From assembly GCA_018261905.1 (NCBI GenBank), contig JAGTRU010000020.1:1-64000 (forward strand): DNA of 64,000 nucleotides. Direction: 5' to 3'. Source of the DNA: Pseudomonadota bacterium (GTDB lineage: Bacteria; Pseudomonadota; Gammaproteobacteria; Burkholderiales; Rhodocyclaceae). Position 1 is the stretch's first letter. Every line of letters starts with the position of its first letter. This document shows, piece by piece, positions 38,210 to 46,077 of this stretch. The notes under the pieces were generated by a model, which saw nothing but the letters and a program-made list of their open reading frames with translations, had not been told where the DNA came from and searched no databases. Made by a program: the position numbers and the translations under genes.

Positions 38210-38407
38210 ATGAATAGCGAACTCGAAGCGCTCGAAGGCAAGGTTGAACAGGTCGTCGCCCTGGTTCAACAGTTGCGTGCCGAGAACGAAGTACTCAAGA
38301 ACCAGATGGCGGCGGCCGAGATCGAACGCCTGCATCTGCGGCAAACCATGACGGCCGCGCGGGAACGCCTGGAAGGCCTGGTCGACAAGCTTCCCGAGGA
38401 TGCCTGA
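38210..38407 (+). CDS. Small coiled-coil protein (TIGR02449, ZapB-like)
   Basis: This is a 65-residue protein, almost entirely a coiled coil: LEGKVEQVVALVQQLRAENEVLKNQM, then heptads to ERLEGLVDKLP. It matches the TIGR02449 family, which is encoded directly upstream of zapA in many beta- and gammaproteobacteria. A role in divisome assembly with FtsZ/ZapA is inferred from the linkage and shape. Confidence 0.85.
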   Translation: MNSELEALEGKVEQVVALVQQLRAENEVLKNQMAAAEIERLHLRQTMTAARERLEGLVDKLPEDA

Positions 38408-38408
38408 G

Positions 38409-38744
38409 ATGAGTTCCGAGTCGAATTTCCTTGATGTCAAGATCATGGGGCGCGAATACCGCGTCGCCTGTACCGCCGAAGAGCGCGAGGCGCTGTTGTC
38501 GGCGGTCGATCTGGTCGACAACAAGATGCGCGAGATTGCCCAGCGCACCAAGAGCACCATTGCCGAGCGTGTCGCCGTGATGGCCGCGCTGAACATCGCT
38601 CACGAGCTGCTTTCCGGGGATTCCCGCAGCGGCGAAAAAAGCTTTGCGGAAGCGGTTGATACTTCCGACGCAAAGCGTAGAATCGGTGACATGGGAGCAC
38701 GGATAGACACCGTGTTAGCGCCCCAGCAGCAACTGGATCTCTGA
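38409..38744 (+). CDS. zapA: Cell division protein ZapA
   Basis: ZapA cross-links FtsZ filaments. The 111-residue protein has the N-terminal VKIMGREYRVACTAEEREALLSAVDLVDNKM and a C-terminal coiled coil. ATG 38409 is used, lying one base after the preceding stop; ATG 38400 would overlap. 6S RNA follows, the usual gene order. Confidence 0.94.
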   Translation: MSSESNFLDVKIMGREYRVACTAEEREALLSAVDLVDNKMREIAQRTKSTIAERVAVMAALNIAHELLSGDSRSGEKSFAEAVDTSDAKRRIGDMGARIDTVLAPQQQLDL

Positions 38745-38775
38745 TCATTTCCTGCTGACCCCGGCGCCGCCTGCC

Positions 38776-38960
38776 GAGCGTCCCCTGCGGTGTTTGTTAA
38801 GGCCATATATTCCTTGAACCAATGCTAATTGGCATCGGTTGCGGTCCATCAAACCGCTGTTGTGCCTGCTCTTCGTCGAGGAGGCCTGATGCGGAAGGAA
38901 TGCAACCACTCTGAACTCAGGTTCAGGATGCCGGCCTGACGGCACTTGCGGGGGCCTATC
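38776..38960 (+). ncRNA. ssrS: 6S RNA
   Basis: A stretch of about 180 bases between zapA and the EVE gene fits 6S RNA by position and features. The ends pair (CCCCTGCGGTG at 38782-38792 with CACTTGCGGGG at 38943-38953, about 11 bp with a bulge and G-U pairs). The central region has CCTTGAACC and the GGTTGCGGTCCATCAAACC block that I associate with betaproteobacterial 6S RNAs. It ends just before a strong terminator. 6S RNA mimics an open promoter and binds sigma70 RNA polymerase in stationary phase. Confidence 0.82.
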
Positions 38961-38964
38961 TCCA

Positions 38965-38996
38965 ACGGGTGGCAGAGCAATCTGCCACCCGTTTTT
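38965..38996 (+). terminator. Intrinsic terminator after 6S RNA
   Basis: A perfect 12-bp stem ACGGGTGGCAGA/TCTGCCACCCGT with a GCAA loop is followed by TTTTTATT. Confidence 0.92.
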
Positions 38997-39013
38997 ATTG
39001 CTGAAATCGCGCT

Positions 39014-39475
39014 ATGCAATATTGGCTGATGAAATCCGAGCCCGCTGAGGCCTCGATCGACGATCTCGCGGCCGCCCCCGGGCAGACCCTTCCCTGGTTC
39101 GGGGTGCGCAATTACCAGGCGCGAAATTTCATGCGCGACGCGATGCAGGTCGGCGATCTTGCCTTCTTTTATCATTCCGGTTGTGCCGAGCCGGGTATCG
39201 TCGGCATTTGCGAAGTGACTTCGGAGTCCTATCCGGACGCCACCCAGTTCGACCCGGGCAGCCCCTATTTCGATGCGAAATCGGCGCCCGATCAGCCGCG
39301 CTGGTGGTTGCGCGATGTCCGTTTCGTGAACAAGACGCGGGCCTTGTCGCTAGCCGAACTGCGCCGTTATCCGGAACTTGCTAACATGCGCCTCCTCGCC
39401 CGCGGCAACCGGCTGTCGATCACTCCGGTCACGGCCGCCGAATGGGCATTCATTGGCAAATTGCTGGAGCAGTAA
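39014..39475 (+). CDS. EVE-domain protein
   Basis: This 153-residue PUA-like EVE protein starts MQYWLMKSEPAEASIDDLA. It contains WFGVRNYQARNFMRDAMQVGDLAFFYHS and the PRWWLRDVRF block. EVE domains are thought to bind modified bases in DNA or RNA. Linkage to zapA-6S RNA is common in betaproteobacteria. The stop overlaps the next gene start (TAATG). Confidence 0.93.
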   Translation: MQYWLMKSEPAEASIDDLAAAPGQTLPWFGVRNYQARNFMRDAMQVGDLAFFYHSGCAEPGIVGICEVTSESYPDATQFDPGSPYFDAKSAPDQPRWWLRDVRFVNKTRALSLAELRRYPELANMRLLARGNRLSITPVTAAEWAFIGKLLEQ

Positions 39476-40275
39476 TGACCGTCTGGTGGCTGGCGTACCC
39501 CCTGCTGGGGATTTTCGGTGGTTTTGTCGCCGGTCTGTTCGGCGTCGGCGGCGGCCTGACCCTGGTGCCCTTCATGTTCATGCTGTTCACGGCGCAGCAT
39601 TTTCCGCCCGAGCATGTCATGCATCTGGCGCTCGGCAGTTCGATGGCGACCATCGTCTTTACTTCGATTTCCAGCATGCGGGCGCATCATGCCCATGGCG
39701 CGGTGCGCTGGGATGTCGTGCGCAGCATGGCGCCGGGGCTGGTCGCCGGGACTTTCGGCGGCTCCTTGCTGGCCGGCCAGGTGCCGACCGGACCGATGAC
39801 GGCGATTTTCGTCGTCATCGTCTATTACGCGGCGCTGCAGATGATGCTCGATTTCAAACCCAAGGCGCACCGCCAGTTACCCGGCCCGCTCGGGCTGTTT
39901 TCGGCGGGCGGCGTGATCGGCATCGTTTCCAGCCTGGTGGCGGCGGGCGGCGGCTTCCTGTCGATTCCCTTCATGCTGTTTTGCAACGTCGCCATCCACG
40001 TCGCGGTGGGGACTTCGTCGGCGCTCGGTTTTCCCATCGCCGTCGCCGGCGCCATCGGCTATATCGTGGCCGGCTGGGGCGATGCCGGCTTGCCGCCCTA
40101 CACCTTCGGCTACATTTACCTGCCGGCTTTCTTCGGGGTTGTTCTGATGAGCATCCTGATGGCCCCGGTCGGCGCCCGGCTCGCCCATAGATTGCCGGTC
40201 AAGAAGCTGAAGCGGGCCTTCGGCGGTTTTCTCGCTTTGCTCGCCAGCAAGATGCTGTTCAGCCTGATTGGCTAG
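39475..40275 (+). CDS. TauE/SafE-family membrane transporter
   Basis: This is a 266-residue protein with about eight membrane helices and the two half-repeats of the TauE/SafE family: FGVGGGLTLVPFMFMLF near the N-terminus and SLVAAGGGFLSIPFMLF in the middle. It is strikingly similar to the protein encoded at 51354-52163; both share VMHLALGSSMATI, SSMRAHHAH and GARLAHRLPV. Members export sulfonates, sulfite or organic anions such as sulfoacetate. Substrate unknown here. Confidence 0.88.
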   Translation: MTVWWLAYPLLGIFGGFVAGLFGVGGGLTLVPFMFMLFTAQHFPPEHVMHLALGSSMATIVFTSISSMRAHHAHGAVRWDVVRSMAPGLVAGTFGGSLLAGQVPTGPMTAIFVVIVYYAALQMMLDFKPKAHRQLPGPLGLFSAGGVIGIVSSLVAAGGGFLSIPFMLFCNVAIHVAVGTSSALGFPIAVAGAIGYIVAGWGDAGLPPYTFGYIYLPAFFGVVLMSILMAPVGARLAHRLPVKKLKRAFGGFLALLASKMLFSLIG

Positions 40276-40284
40276 CCGGCCACC

Positions 40285-40977
40285 TTAAGCCCCGGCGTTG
40301 AAGTCGCGCAGGGTGGCCACCAGATCGGCGAAGCGTTCGCCCTGGACGGTCACATGCGAGCGCAACAGGTTGGCCGCCAGGTCGCTGTCGCCCTTGGCGA
40401 TGGCGTCCATGATGGCCTGATGTTCGTTGAAGGAGGTCGCCATGCGGTTGCGCACCCGCAGTTGCAGGCGGCGGTAGGGGCGCAGGCGGCGATGCAGGGC
40501 GGTCGCCTGTTCGGCCAGGAAACCGTTGTGGCTGGCCTCGTAGATGCGCTGGTGGAAAACTTCATTGAGCTGGTAATAGACGTCCGGCGTGTTGGCATCG
40601 CGCGCCGCTTCGCAGCTCCGGTGCGCCTCCTGTAAGGCCGCTTGCTCGCCCGGCGTGATCCGGCGCGCCGCCAGGCGGCCGCACATGGCTTCCAGTTCGG
40701 CCATCACCCCAAACATTTCGCAGACCCGGTCGGCACCGATTTCCGGCACCGTCGCGCCGCGCCGTGGGCGAATTTCGATCAGGCCGATCGAGGCGAGCTG
40801 GATCAGCGCTTCGCGCACCGGGGTGCGGGAGACGCCGAAAGTGCTGGCCAGCTCCTGCTCATCGAGCCGCGTTCCCGGCGGATAGACGCCGGTGACGATG
40901 CGTTCTTCGATGAGTTCGCCCAGGCGTTCTGACTGGCGGGTGGTGACGGGTATTTCGGCGGGGCTGTTCATGGTCAT
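40285..40977 (-). CDS. GntR/FadR-family repressor (MdcY-like)
   Basis: This 230-residue regulator has an N-terminal winged helix (about residues 14-80: RLGELIEERIVTGVYPPG, LDEQELASTFGVSRTPVREAL) and a C-terminal FCD ligand domain with Asp/His metal ligands (YYQLNEVFHQRIYEASHN). ATG 40977 follows a GGATCA site. It is divergent from the TRAP-mdc genes. The Acinetobacter mdc operon is controlled by a GntR repressor, MdcY. By position this gene is probably the functional equivalent, with malonate as the likely effector. That is inferred. Confidence 0.88.
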   Translation of the reverse strand: MTMNSPAEIPVTTRQSERLGELIEERIVTGVYPPGTRLDEQELASTFGVSRTPVREALIQLASIGLIEIRPRRGATVPEIGADRVCEMFGVMAELEAMCGRLAARRITPGEQAALQEAHRSCEAARDANTPDVYYQLNEVFHQRIYEASHNGFLAEQATALHRRLRPYRRLQLRVRNRMATSFNEHQAIMDAIAKGDSDLAANLLRSHVTVQGERFADLVATLRDFNAGA

Positions 40978-41016
40978 TGATCCTGCACGGGTGGTGATTA
41001 AATTATACGAAATTAG

Positions 41017-41053
41017 TTGACCAGTATTCAATATCTGTCTATCTTGTATACAC
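41017..41053 (+). promoter_or_regulatory. Candidate promoter and GntR operator of the TRAP-mdc operon
   Basis: TTGACC (41017-41022), a 17-base spacer and TATCTT (41040-41045) form a sigma70-like promoter. The palindrome-like TTGTATACAC (41044-41053) overlaps the -10 end and would block initiation if bound. It resembles the operator ATTGTATACAAT that I recall for MdcY. A related AATTATACGAAAT lies at 41001-41013. Confidence 0.6.
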
Positions 41054-41079
41054 AGCGGTGAAAATTGAACACATAACAT

Positions 41080-41092
41080 GAGTACTGTACTC
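41080..41092. promoter_or_regulatory. 13-base palindrome upstream of dctP
   Basis: GAGTAC-T-GTACTC has perfect six-base arms. It lies between the candidate promoter and the dctP start, so it would be in the transcript leader. It may be a second operator. It is too short to act as a terminator. Confidence 0.4.
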
Positions 41093-41163
41093 CTTTCCCA
41101 GGATGAGCAGGCCAGTGAGGTTCGCCGACTTTGCAATTTGTTCATCCATCTGGAGGAGACACC

Positions 41164-42189
41164 ATGAACGAAATCCGCCGCAACATCCTGCGTGGCCTGG
41201 CCGCGACCCCTGCCCTGGCGCTCAGCCCGAATCTGCTGTGGGCGCAGACCGTAGGCGAACTTAAAATATCCCACCAGTTTCCCGGTGGCACGGCGACCGA
41301 GGGTGACTTCCGCGACCGTCTCTGCCGCCGCTTCAGCGCTGAGATTGCCAAGCGGACCAACGGCGCCATGAAAGGCACGGTCTATCCGGGTTCTTCGTTG
41401 ATGAAGACCAATGCCCAGTTCAGTTCGGTGCGCAAGGGCGCGCTGGACATGACACTGGTGCCGCTGTCCTATGCCGGCGGCGAAGTGCCGGAAACCAACA
41501 TCGGCCTGATGCCCGGCATCGTCACCAATTACGATCAGGCGGTGAGCTGGAAGAAGGCCGAGGTCGGCAAGGCGCTGGCCAATATCCTGGCCGACAAGGG
41601 AGTGCTGATTGTCAGCTGGATCTGGCAGGCCGGCGGAGTTGCCAGTCGGTCAGTACCGATCATCAACCCCGAAGATGCCAAGGGTTTGAAGGTCCGCGGC
41701 GGCAGTCGCGAGATGGACATGGTCCTGAAGCAGGCCGGGGCTACCGTGCTGACCCTGCCCTCGAACGAAATCTACGCGGCGATGCAGACCGGGGCGCTCG
41801 ATGCGGCGATGACCTCGTCGACCAGCCTGATTTCCTTCCGTCTGGAAGAAGTCGGCAAGGCGCTGACCACCGGCCGTGGCAAGACCTACTGGTTCATGTT
41901 CGAGCCGCTGCTGATTTCCCGGATCGTTTTCGAGAAGCTGCCCAAGGCGCAGCAGGACGTCATCATGGCGGTTGGCGCCGAGATGGAGGCGTTCGCGCTG
42001 GAAGGTGCCAAGGCCGACGACCAGGCGGTGGCCGCGGTTTATCAGAAGGCCGGCGGCAAGGCCTACGACATGAGCGACGCGAGCGTCAAGAAGTGGCAGG
42101 CGATCGCCCGTGACACGGCGTGGAAGGATTTTGCCGGCAAGAACGAGAGCTGCGCCCGCATCCTCAAACTGGCCGAGGCCACACTGTGA
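41164..42189 (+). CDS. TRAP transporter solute-binding protein (DctP family)
   Basis: This is the periplasmic receptor of a tripartite ATP-independent dicarboxylate importer. The 341 residues begin with a signal peptide (twin-arginine-free, cut near LWA-QTVG). They contain VYPGSSLMKTNAQFSSVRKGALDM, the GLKVRGGSREMDMVLKQAG block with the substrate-binding Arg, and PSNEIYAAMQTGALDAA. A GGAGGA site precedes the ATG. The gene order dctP-Q-M-mdcA makes malonate the likely ligand. Confidence 0.92.
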   Translation: MNEIRRNILRGLAATPALALSPNLLWAQTVGELKISHQFPGGTATEGDFRDRLCRRFSAEIAKRTNGAMKGTVYPGSSLMKTNAQFSSVRKGALDMTLVPLSYAGGEVPETNIGLMPGIVTNYDQAVSWKKAEVGKALANILADKGVLIVSWIWQAGGVASRSVPIINPEDAKGLKVRGGSREMDMVLKQAGATVLTLPSNEIYAAMQTGALDAAMTSSTSLISFRLEEVGKALTTGRGKTYWFMFEPLLISRIVFEKLPKAQQDVIMAVGAEMEAFALEGAKADDQAVAAVYQKAGGKAYDMSDASVKKWQAIARDTAWKDFAGKNESCARILKLAEATL

Positions 42190-42737
42190 GCCACGGCTTC
42201 GAACTGGAGGGCGCCGTCAAGGCGCCCGAAATCCCCAAGGAGGGGATTCTGGGGGGAATCAATCGCCTGATGCAGGGTTTGAATACGGCGATCATGTTCC
42301 TGTCGTCCATTGCGCTGCTCGCCGCCTCGTTGATCCTGTGCAGCAGCGTTTTCCTGCGTTATTTCCTGAAAATCCCGACCGACTGGCAGGACGAGATGTC
42401 GGTGTTTCTGCTCGTCGGGGCCACCTTCATGTGTGCCGCCTACGTTCAGTCGCAGCGTGGGCATATCGGCATCGAGGCGGTGGCCAGCCTGTTGTCGCCG
42501 ACGGTCAACAAGATGCGCCTGATTTTCTGCGATCTCGTTTCCTTGCTGTTCTGCAGCTTCTTCACCTGGAAATCGATGCTCTTGCTGCACGAAGCCTGGG
42601 TTGATGGCCAGACCACCTCGTCCTCATGGGCGCCACCGCTGTGGATTCCCTACGGCTTCATGACCCTCGGCATGACCCTGTTGTCGCTGCAGCTCCTGCT
42701 CCAGCTCATCGCCGGCCTCGTTCGCAAGGAGAAATAA
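42186..42737 (+). CDS. TRAP transporter small permease (DctQ family)
   Basis: This is a 183-residue protein with four membrane helices. Signature: SSVFLRYFLKIPTDWQDEMSVFLLVGATFM and SQRGHIGIE. The start is GTG 42186, overlapping the dctP stop (GTGA). An open frame to 42120 lies inside dctP and is not used. It pairs with the large subunit encoded next. Confidence 0.92.
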   Translation: MSHGFELEGAVKAPEIPKEGILGGINRLMQGLNTAIMFLSSIALLAASLILCSSVFLRYFLKIPTDWQDEMSVFLLVGATFMCAAYVQSQRGHIGIEAVASLLSPTVNKMRLIFCDLVSLLFCSFFTWKSMLLLHEAWVDGQTTSSSWAPPLWIPYGFMTLGMTLLSLQLLLQLIAGLVRKEK

Positions 42738-42738
42738 C

Positions 42739-44091
42739 ATGGCCGAATCCACCATAGGCATTCTTTACGGCCTGGGCACCCTGATCGTGATGTTCTCCGG
42801 CATCCCGATTGCCTTCGCCCTCGGCACCATTGCCGTGCTCTTCATGTTGATGTTCATGCCGGCGGCGGCCACCGACACGATCACCCAGAACGTGTTCGAG
42901 GAAATGGCCAACATCACCCTGCTGTCGATTCCATTGTTCATCCTGAAGGGTGCCGCGATCGGCCGGTCGCGGGCGGGTGCTGACCTCTACCTGGCGATCC
43001 ATGCCTGGATGCACAAGATCCCCGGCGGCCTCGGCATCGCCAATGTCTTCGCCTGTGCGTTGTTCGCGGCGATGGCCGGCTCCAGCCCGGCAACCTGCTC
43101 CGCCATCGGCGGCGCCGGGATCCCGGAAATGCGCTCGCGCGGTTATTCGCCGGGCTTCGCCGCCGGCATCATCGCGGCTGGCGGGACGCTCGGGATTCTG
43201 TTGCCACCGTCGATCACGATGATCCTTTTCGCGGTCGCCGCCGAGCAGTCGCTGGGACGTTTGTTCCTCGCCGGTATCGGTCCCGGCCTGCTGCTGGTTG
43301 GCCTCTTTGCCGGCTATGCCGTGTTCCGTTTCAAGGTCGAATACAACTCGGCACTCGACGTCTGGCATTCCGGTGGCGCCAAGTCGGCCTACCTCGACGA
43401 AATGCGCATGACCCGGGCCGACAAGACCCGCATGCTGCCCCGCGTCATTCCCTTCGTGCTGCTGCTGATCGGCGTCATGGCGGCGCTCTATGGCGGTTAC
43501 GCGACACCGTCGGAAACCGCCGGTCTCGGCGGCATCCTGGCCCTCGCCTTGATCGCCGGTATCTATGGCGTCTGGCGGCCGTCGCAACTGAAGCCGATCC
43601 TCAACAGCACGCTCAAGGAATCGACGATGTTGATGTTCATCATCGGCATGTCGCTGCTCTACTCCTACGTGATGAGCTATCTGCACATCAGCCAGGGGGC
43701 AGCCGAATGGATCGTCGCCATGCATCTGTCGAAATGGCTGCTGCTCGCCGCCATCCTGGTCTTCGTCATCGTTCTGGGCTTCTTCCTGCCGCCGGTGTCG
43801 ATCATCCTGATGACCGCGCCGATCATCCTACCGCCGCTCAAGGATGCCGGCTTCGACCTGATCTGGTTCGGCATCGTGATGACCGTGGTCATGGAAATGG
43901 GCCTGATTCATCCGCCGGTCGGCCTCAATATCTTCGTCATCAAGAATGTCGCACCGGATATTCCGCTCAAGGATATCGTCTGGGGCGTCTTCCCCTTCCT
44001 TGGCCTGATGTTCCTCGCGGTGATCCTGCTCTGCATCTTCCCGGGCATTGCCACCTGGTTGCCGGATGTGGTCATGGGCGTCGCGGGTTGA
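42739..44091 (+). CDS. TRAP transporter large permease (DctM family)
   Basis: This is a 450-residue, about 12-helix Na+-coupled transport subunit. It contains IPLFILKGAAIGRSRAGADL, MAGSSPATCSAIGGAGIPEMRSRGYSPGF, GTLGILLPPSITMILFA and METGLIHPPVG-type MEMGLIHPPVGLNIFVIKN. It starts one base after dctQ and ends 13 bases before mdcA, so transport and decarboxylation genes form one unit. Confidence 0.94.
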   Translation: MAESTIGILYGLGTLIVMFSGIPIAFALGTIAVLFMLMFMPAAATDTITQNVFEEMANITLLSIPLFILKGAAIGRSRAGADLYLAIHAWMHKIPGGLGIANVFACALFAAMAGSSPATCSAIGGAGIPEMRSRGYSPGFAAGIIAAGGTLGILLPPSITMILFAVAAEQSLGRLFLAGIGPGLLLVGLFAGYAVFRFKVEYNSALDVWHSGGAKSAYLDEMRMTRADKTRMLPRVIPFVLLLIGVMAALYGGYATPSETAGLGGILALALIAGIYGVWRPSQLKPILNSTLKESTMLMFIIGMSLLYSYVMSYLHISQGAAEWIVAMHLSKWLLLAAILVFVIVLGFFLPPVSIILMTAPIILPPLKDAGFDLIWFGIVMTVVMEMGLIHPPVGLNIFVIKNVAPDIPLKDIVWGVFPFLGLMFLAVILLCIFPGIATWLPDVVMGVAG

Positions 44092-44104
44092 GGGGGCGTC
44101 GATC

Positions 44105-45757
44105 ATGAACGCACCTCTCGCCCGTCAGTGGGATAGCTTGCGCCAGAGCCGTGGCCGCCGCCTTGAGCGGGCGGCGAGCCTCGGTTTTGGCCGGGAAATC
44201 CCGGTCGACCGTATCATCGACCTGCTCGAAGCCGTCATTCAGCCGGGCGACCGTGTCTGTCTGGAAGGCAACAACCAGAAGCAGGCCGATTTCCTCGCCG
44301 AGTCCCTGGCCGATTGCAGTCCGGAACGCATCAATCACCTCAGCATGGTCCAGTCAGTCCTGGCTCTTCCGAGCCATGTGGACCTTTTCGAGCGCGGCCT
44401 GGCAAACCGCCTCGACTTTTCTTTCAGCGGCCCGCAGGGCGCCCGGCTGGCCAAGCTGGTCCAGGAACAGCGCATCGAGATCGGGGCGATTCATACCTAT
44501 CTCGAACTGTTCGGTCGCTACTTCATGGATCTGACGCCGAATGTGGCGCTGATCGCAGCGCAGGCGGCCGATGCCGCGGGCAATCTCTACCTCGGGCCGA
44601 ATACCGAGGATACGCCGGCCATTGTCGAAGCGACCGCCTTCAAGGGCGGCATCGTCATCGCCCAGGTCAATGAGCGCCTCGATAAACTGCCGCGCGTCGA
44701 CGTGCCGGCCGACTGGGTCGATTTCACCGTGCTCGCCCCGAAACCCAATTACATCGAGCCGCTATTCACCCGCGACCCGGCGCAGATCACCGAAGTCCAG
44801 GTGCTGATGGCGATGATGGCGATCAAGGGCATCTATGCCGAGTACGGCGTCACCCGCCTGAACCACGGCATCGGCTTCGACACCGCGGCGATTGAGCTGC
44901 TGCTGCCGACCTACGCCGCCGATCTCGGCCTGAAGGGCAAGATCTGCACGCACTGGGCGCTCAACCCGCATCCGACGCTGATCCCGGCCATCGAATCCGG
45001 CTTCGTCGAATCGGTTCATTGCTTCGGTTCGGAGGTCGGCATGGATGCCTATATCTCGGCCCGTTCCGACGTCTTTTTCACCGGCGCCGACGGCAGCATG
45101 CGCTCCAACCGGGCCTTCAGCCAGACGGCCGGCCTCTACGCCTGCGACATGTTCATCGGCTCGACCTTGCAGATGGACCTGGCTGGCAACAGCTCGACGG
45201 CGACGCTGGGCCGCATCACCGGCTTCGGCGGCGCCCCGAACATGGGCTCCGACCCGCACGGCCGGCGCCACGCCAGCCCGGCCTGGCTCAAGGCCGGGCG
45301 CGAGGCCTACGGGGCAAACGCCATCCGCGGCCGCAAGCTGGTGGTGCAGATGGTGGAAACCTTCCGCGAGCATATGGCGCCGGTTTTCGTCGAGGAACTC
45401 GATGCCTGGAAGCTGCAAAAGAGCATGGGTGCTGAACTGCCGCCGATCATGATCTACGGCGACGACGTCAGTCACATCGTCACCGAGGAAGGCATCGCCA
45501 ACCTGCTGCTCTGCCGCAGCCCCGAGGAACGCGAGCAGGCGATTCGCGGCGTCGCCGGGTTCACGCCGGTCGGTCGGGCGCGCGACCCGCGCGCCGTCGA
45601 AAACCTGCGCGACCGCGGCATCATCCGCCGCGCCGAGGATCTCGGCATTGATCCGCGTCAGGCGACGCGCGACCTGCTCGCCGCCCGCTCCGTCAAGGAT
45701 CTGGTGCGCTGGTCGGGCGGCTTGTACGCGCCCCCTTCTCGCTTCCGCAATTGGTGA
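44105..45757 (+). CDS. mdcA: Malonate decarboxylase alpha subunit (acetyl-ACP:malonate ACP transferase)
   Basis: MdcA exchanges the acetyl group on the acyl carrier protein for malonate. The 550-residue protein matches the MdcA family throughout: GDRVCLEGNNQKQADFLAESL, FGRYFMDLTPNVALIAAQAAD, LGPNTEDTPAIVEAT, and GITGFGG-type RITGFGGAPNMGSDPHGRRH. ATG 44105 is used; upstream open codons lie inside dctM. It is the first gene of mdcA-C-D-E-G. Confidence 0.96.
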   Translation: MNAPLARQWDSLRQSRGRRLERAASLGFGREIPVDRIIDLLEAVIQPGDRVCLEGNNQKQADFLAESLADCSPERINHLSMVQSVLALPSHVDLFERGLANRLDFSFSGPQGARLAKLVQEQRIEIGAIHTYLELFGRYFMDLTPNVALIAAQAADAAGNLYLGPNTEDTPAIVEATAFKGGIVIAQVNERLDKLPRVDVPADWVDFTVLAPKPNYIEPLFTRDPAQITEVQVLMAMMAIKGIYAEYGVTRLNHGIGFDTAAIELLLPTYAADLGLKGKICTHWALNPHPTLIPAIESGFVESVHCFGSEVGMDAYISARSDVFFTGADGSMRSNRAFSQTAGLYACDMFIGSTLQMDLAGNSSTATLGRITGFGGAPNMGSDPHGRRHASPAWLKAGREAYGANAIRGRKLVVQMVETFREHMAPVFVEELDAWKLQKSMGAELPPIMIYGDDVSHIVTEEGIANLLLCRSPEEREQAIRGVAGFTPVGRARDPRAVENLRDRGIIRRAEDLGIDPRQATRDLLAARSVKDLVRWSGGLYAPPSRFRNW

Positions 45758-45762
45758 CCGCC

Positions 45763-46077
45763 ATGGAAACACTCAATTTTTGTTTCGATTCCGCCCCAGT
45801 GCTCAAGGGTGCAAGTCCCGCACTATGCGGCGTGGTCGGCTCGGGCAATCTGGAAATCCTGATCAAGACCGGCATCGAGCCTGCCGCCTGCAGGGTTTGC
45901 ATCAAGACCTCGGCGCGCGGCTTTGGCGAGACATGGCAGGCAGTACTCGGCAGCTTTGCCGCCAGCCATGCGGCCGGGGGTACCGTCATCGCCATCAACG
46001 ACATGGGGGCGACGCCCGCTGTCGTCACCTTGCGCCTGGCCCAGGCGCTGGCCGAATATCAGGGAGGTGGCCAATGA
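45763..46077 (+). CDS. mdcC: Malonate decarboxylase acyl carrier protein (delta subunit)
   Basis: This is a 104-residue ACP that bears the 2'-(5''-triphosphoribosyl)-3'-dephospho-CoA prosthetic group. The attachment Ser is in GVVGSGNLEIL, Ser27 from ATG 45763. The C-terminal AINDMGATPAVVTLRLAQALAE is conserved. GTG 45754 is an alternative start that overlaps mdcA. The stop overlaps mdcD. Confidence 0.95.
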   Translation: METLNFCFDSAPVLKGASPALCGVVGSGNLEILIKTGIEPAACRVCIKTSARGFGETWQAVLGSFAASHAAGGTVIAINDMGATPAVVTLRLAQALAEYQGGGQ

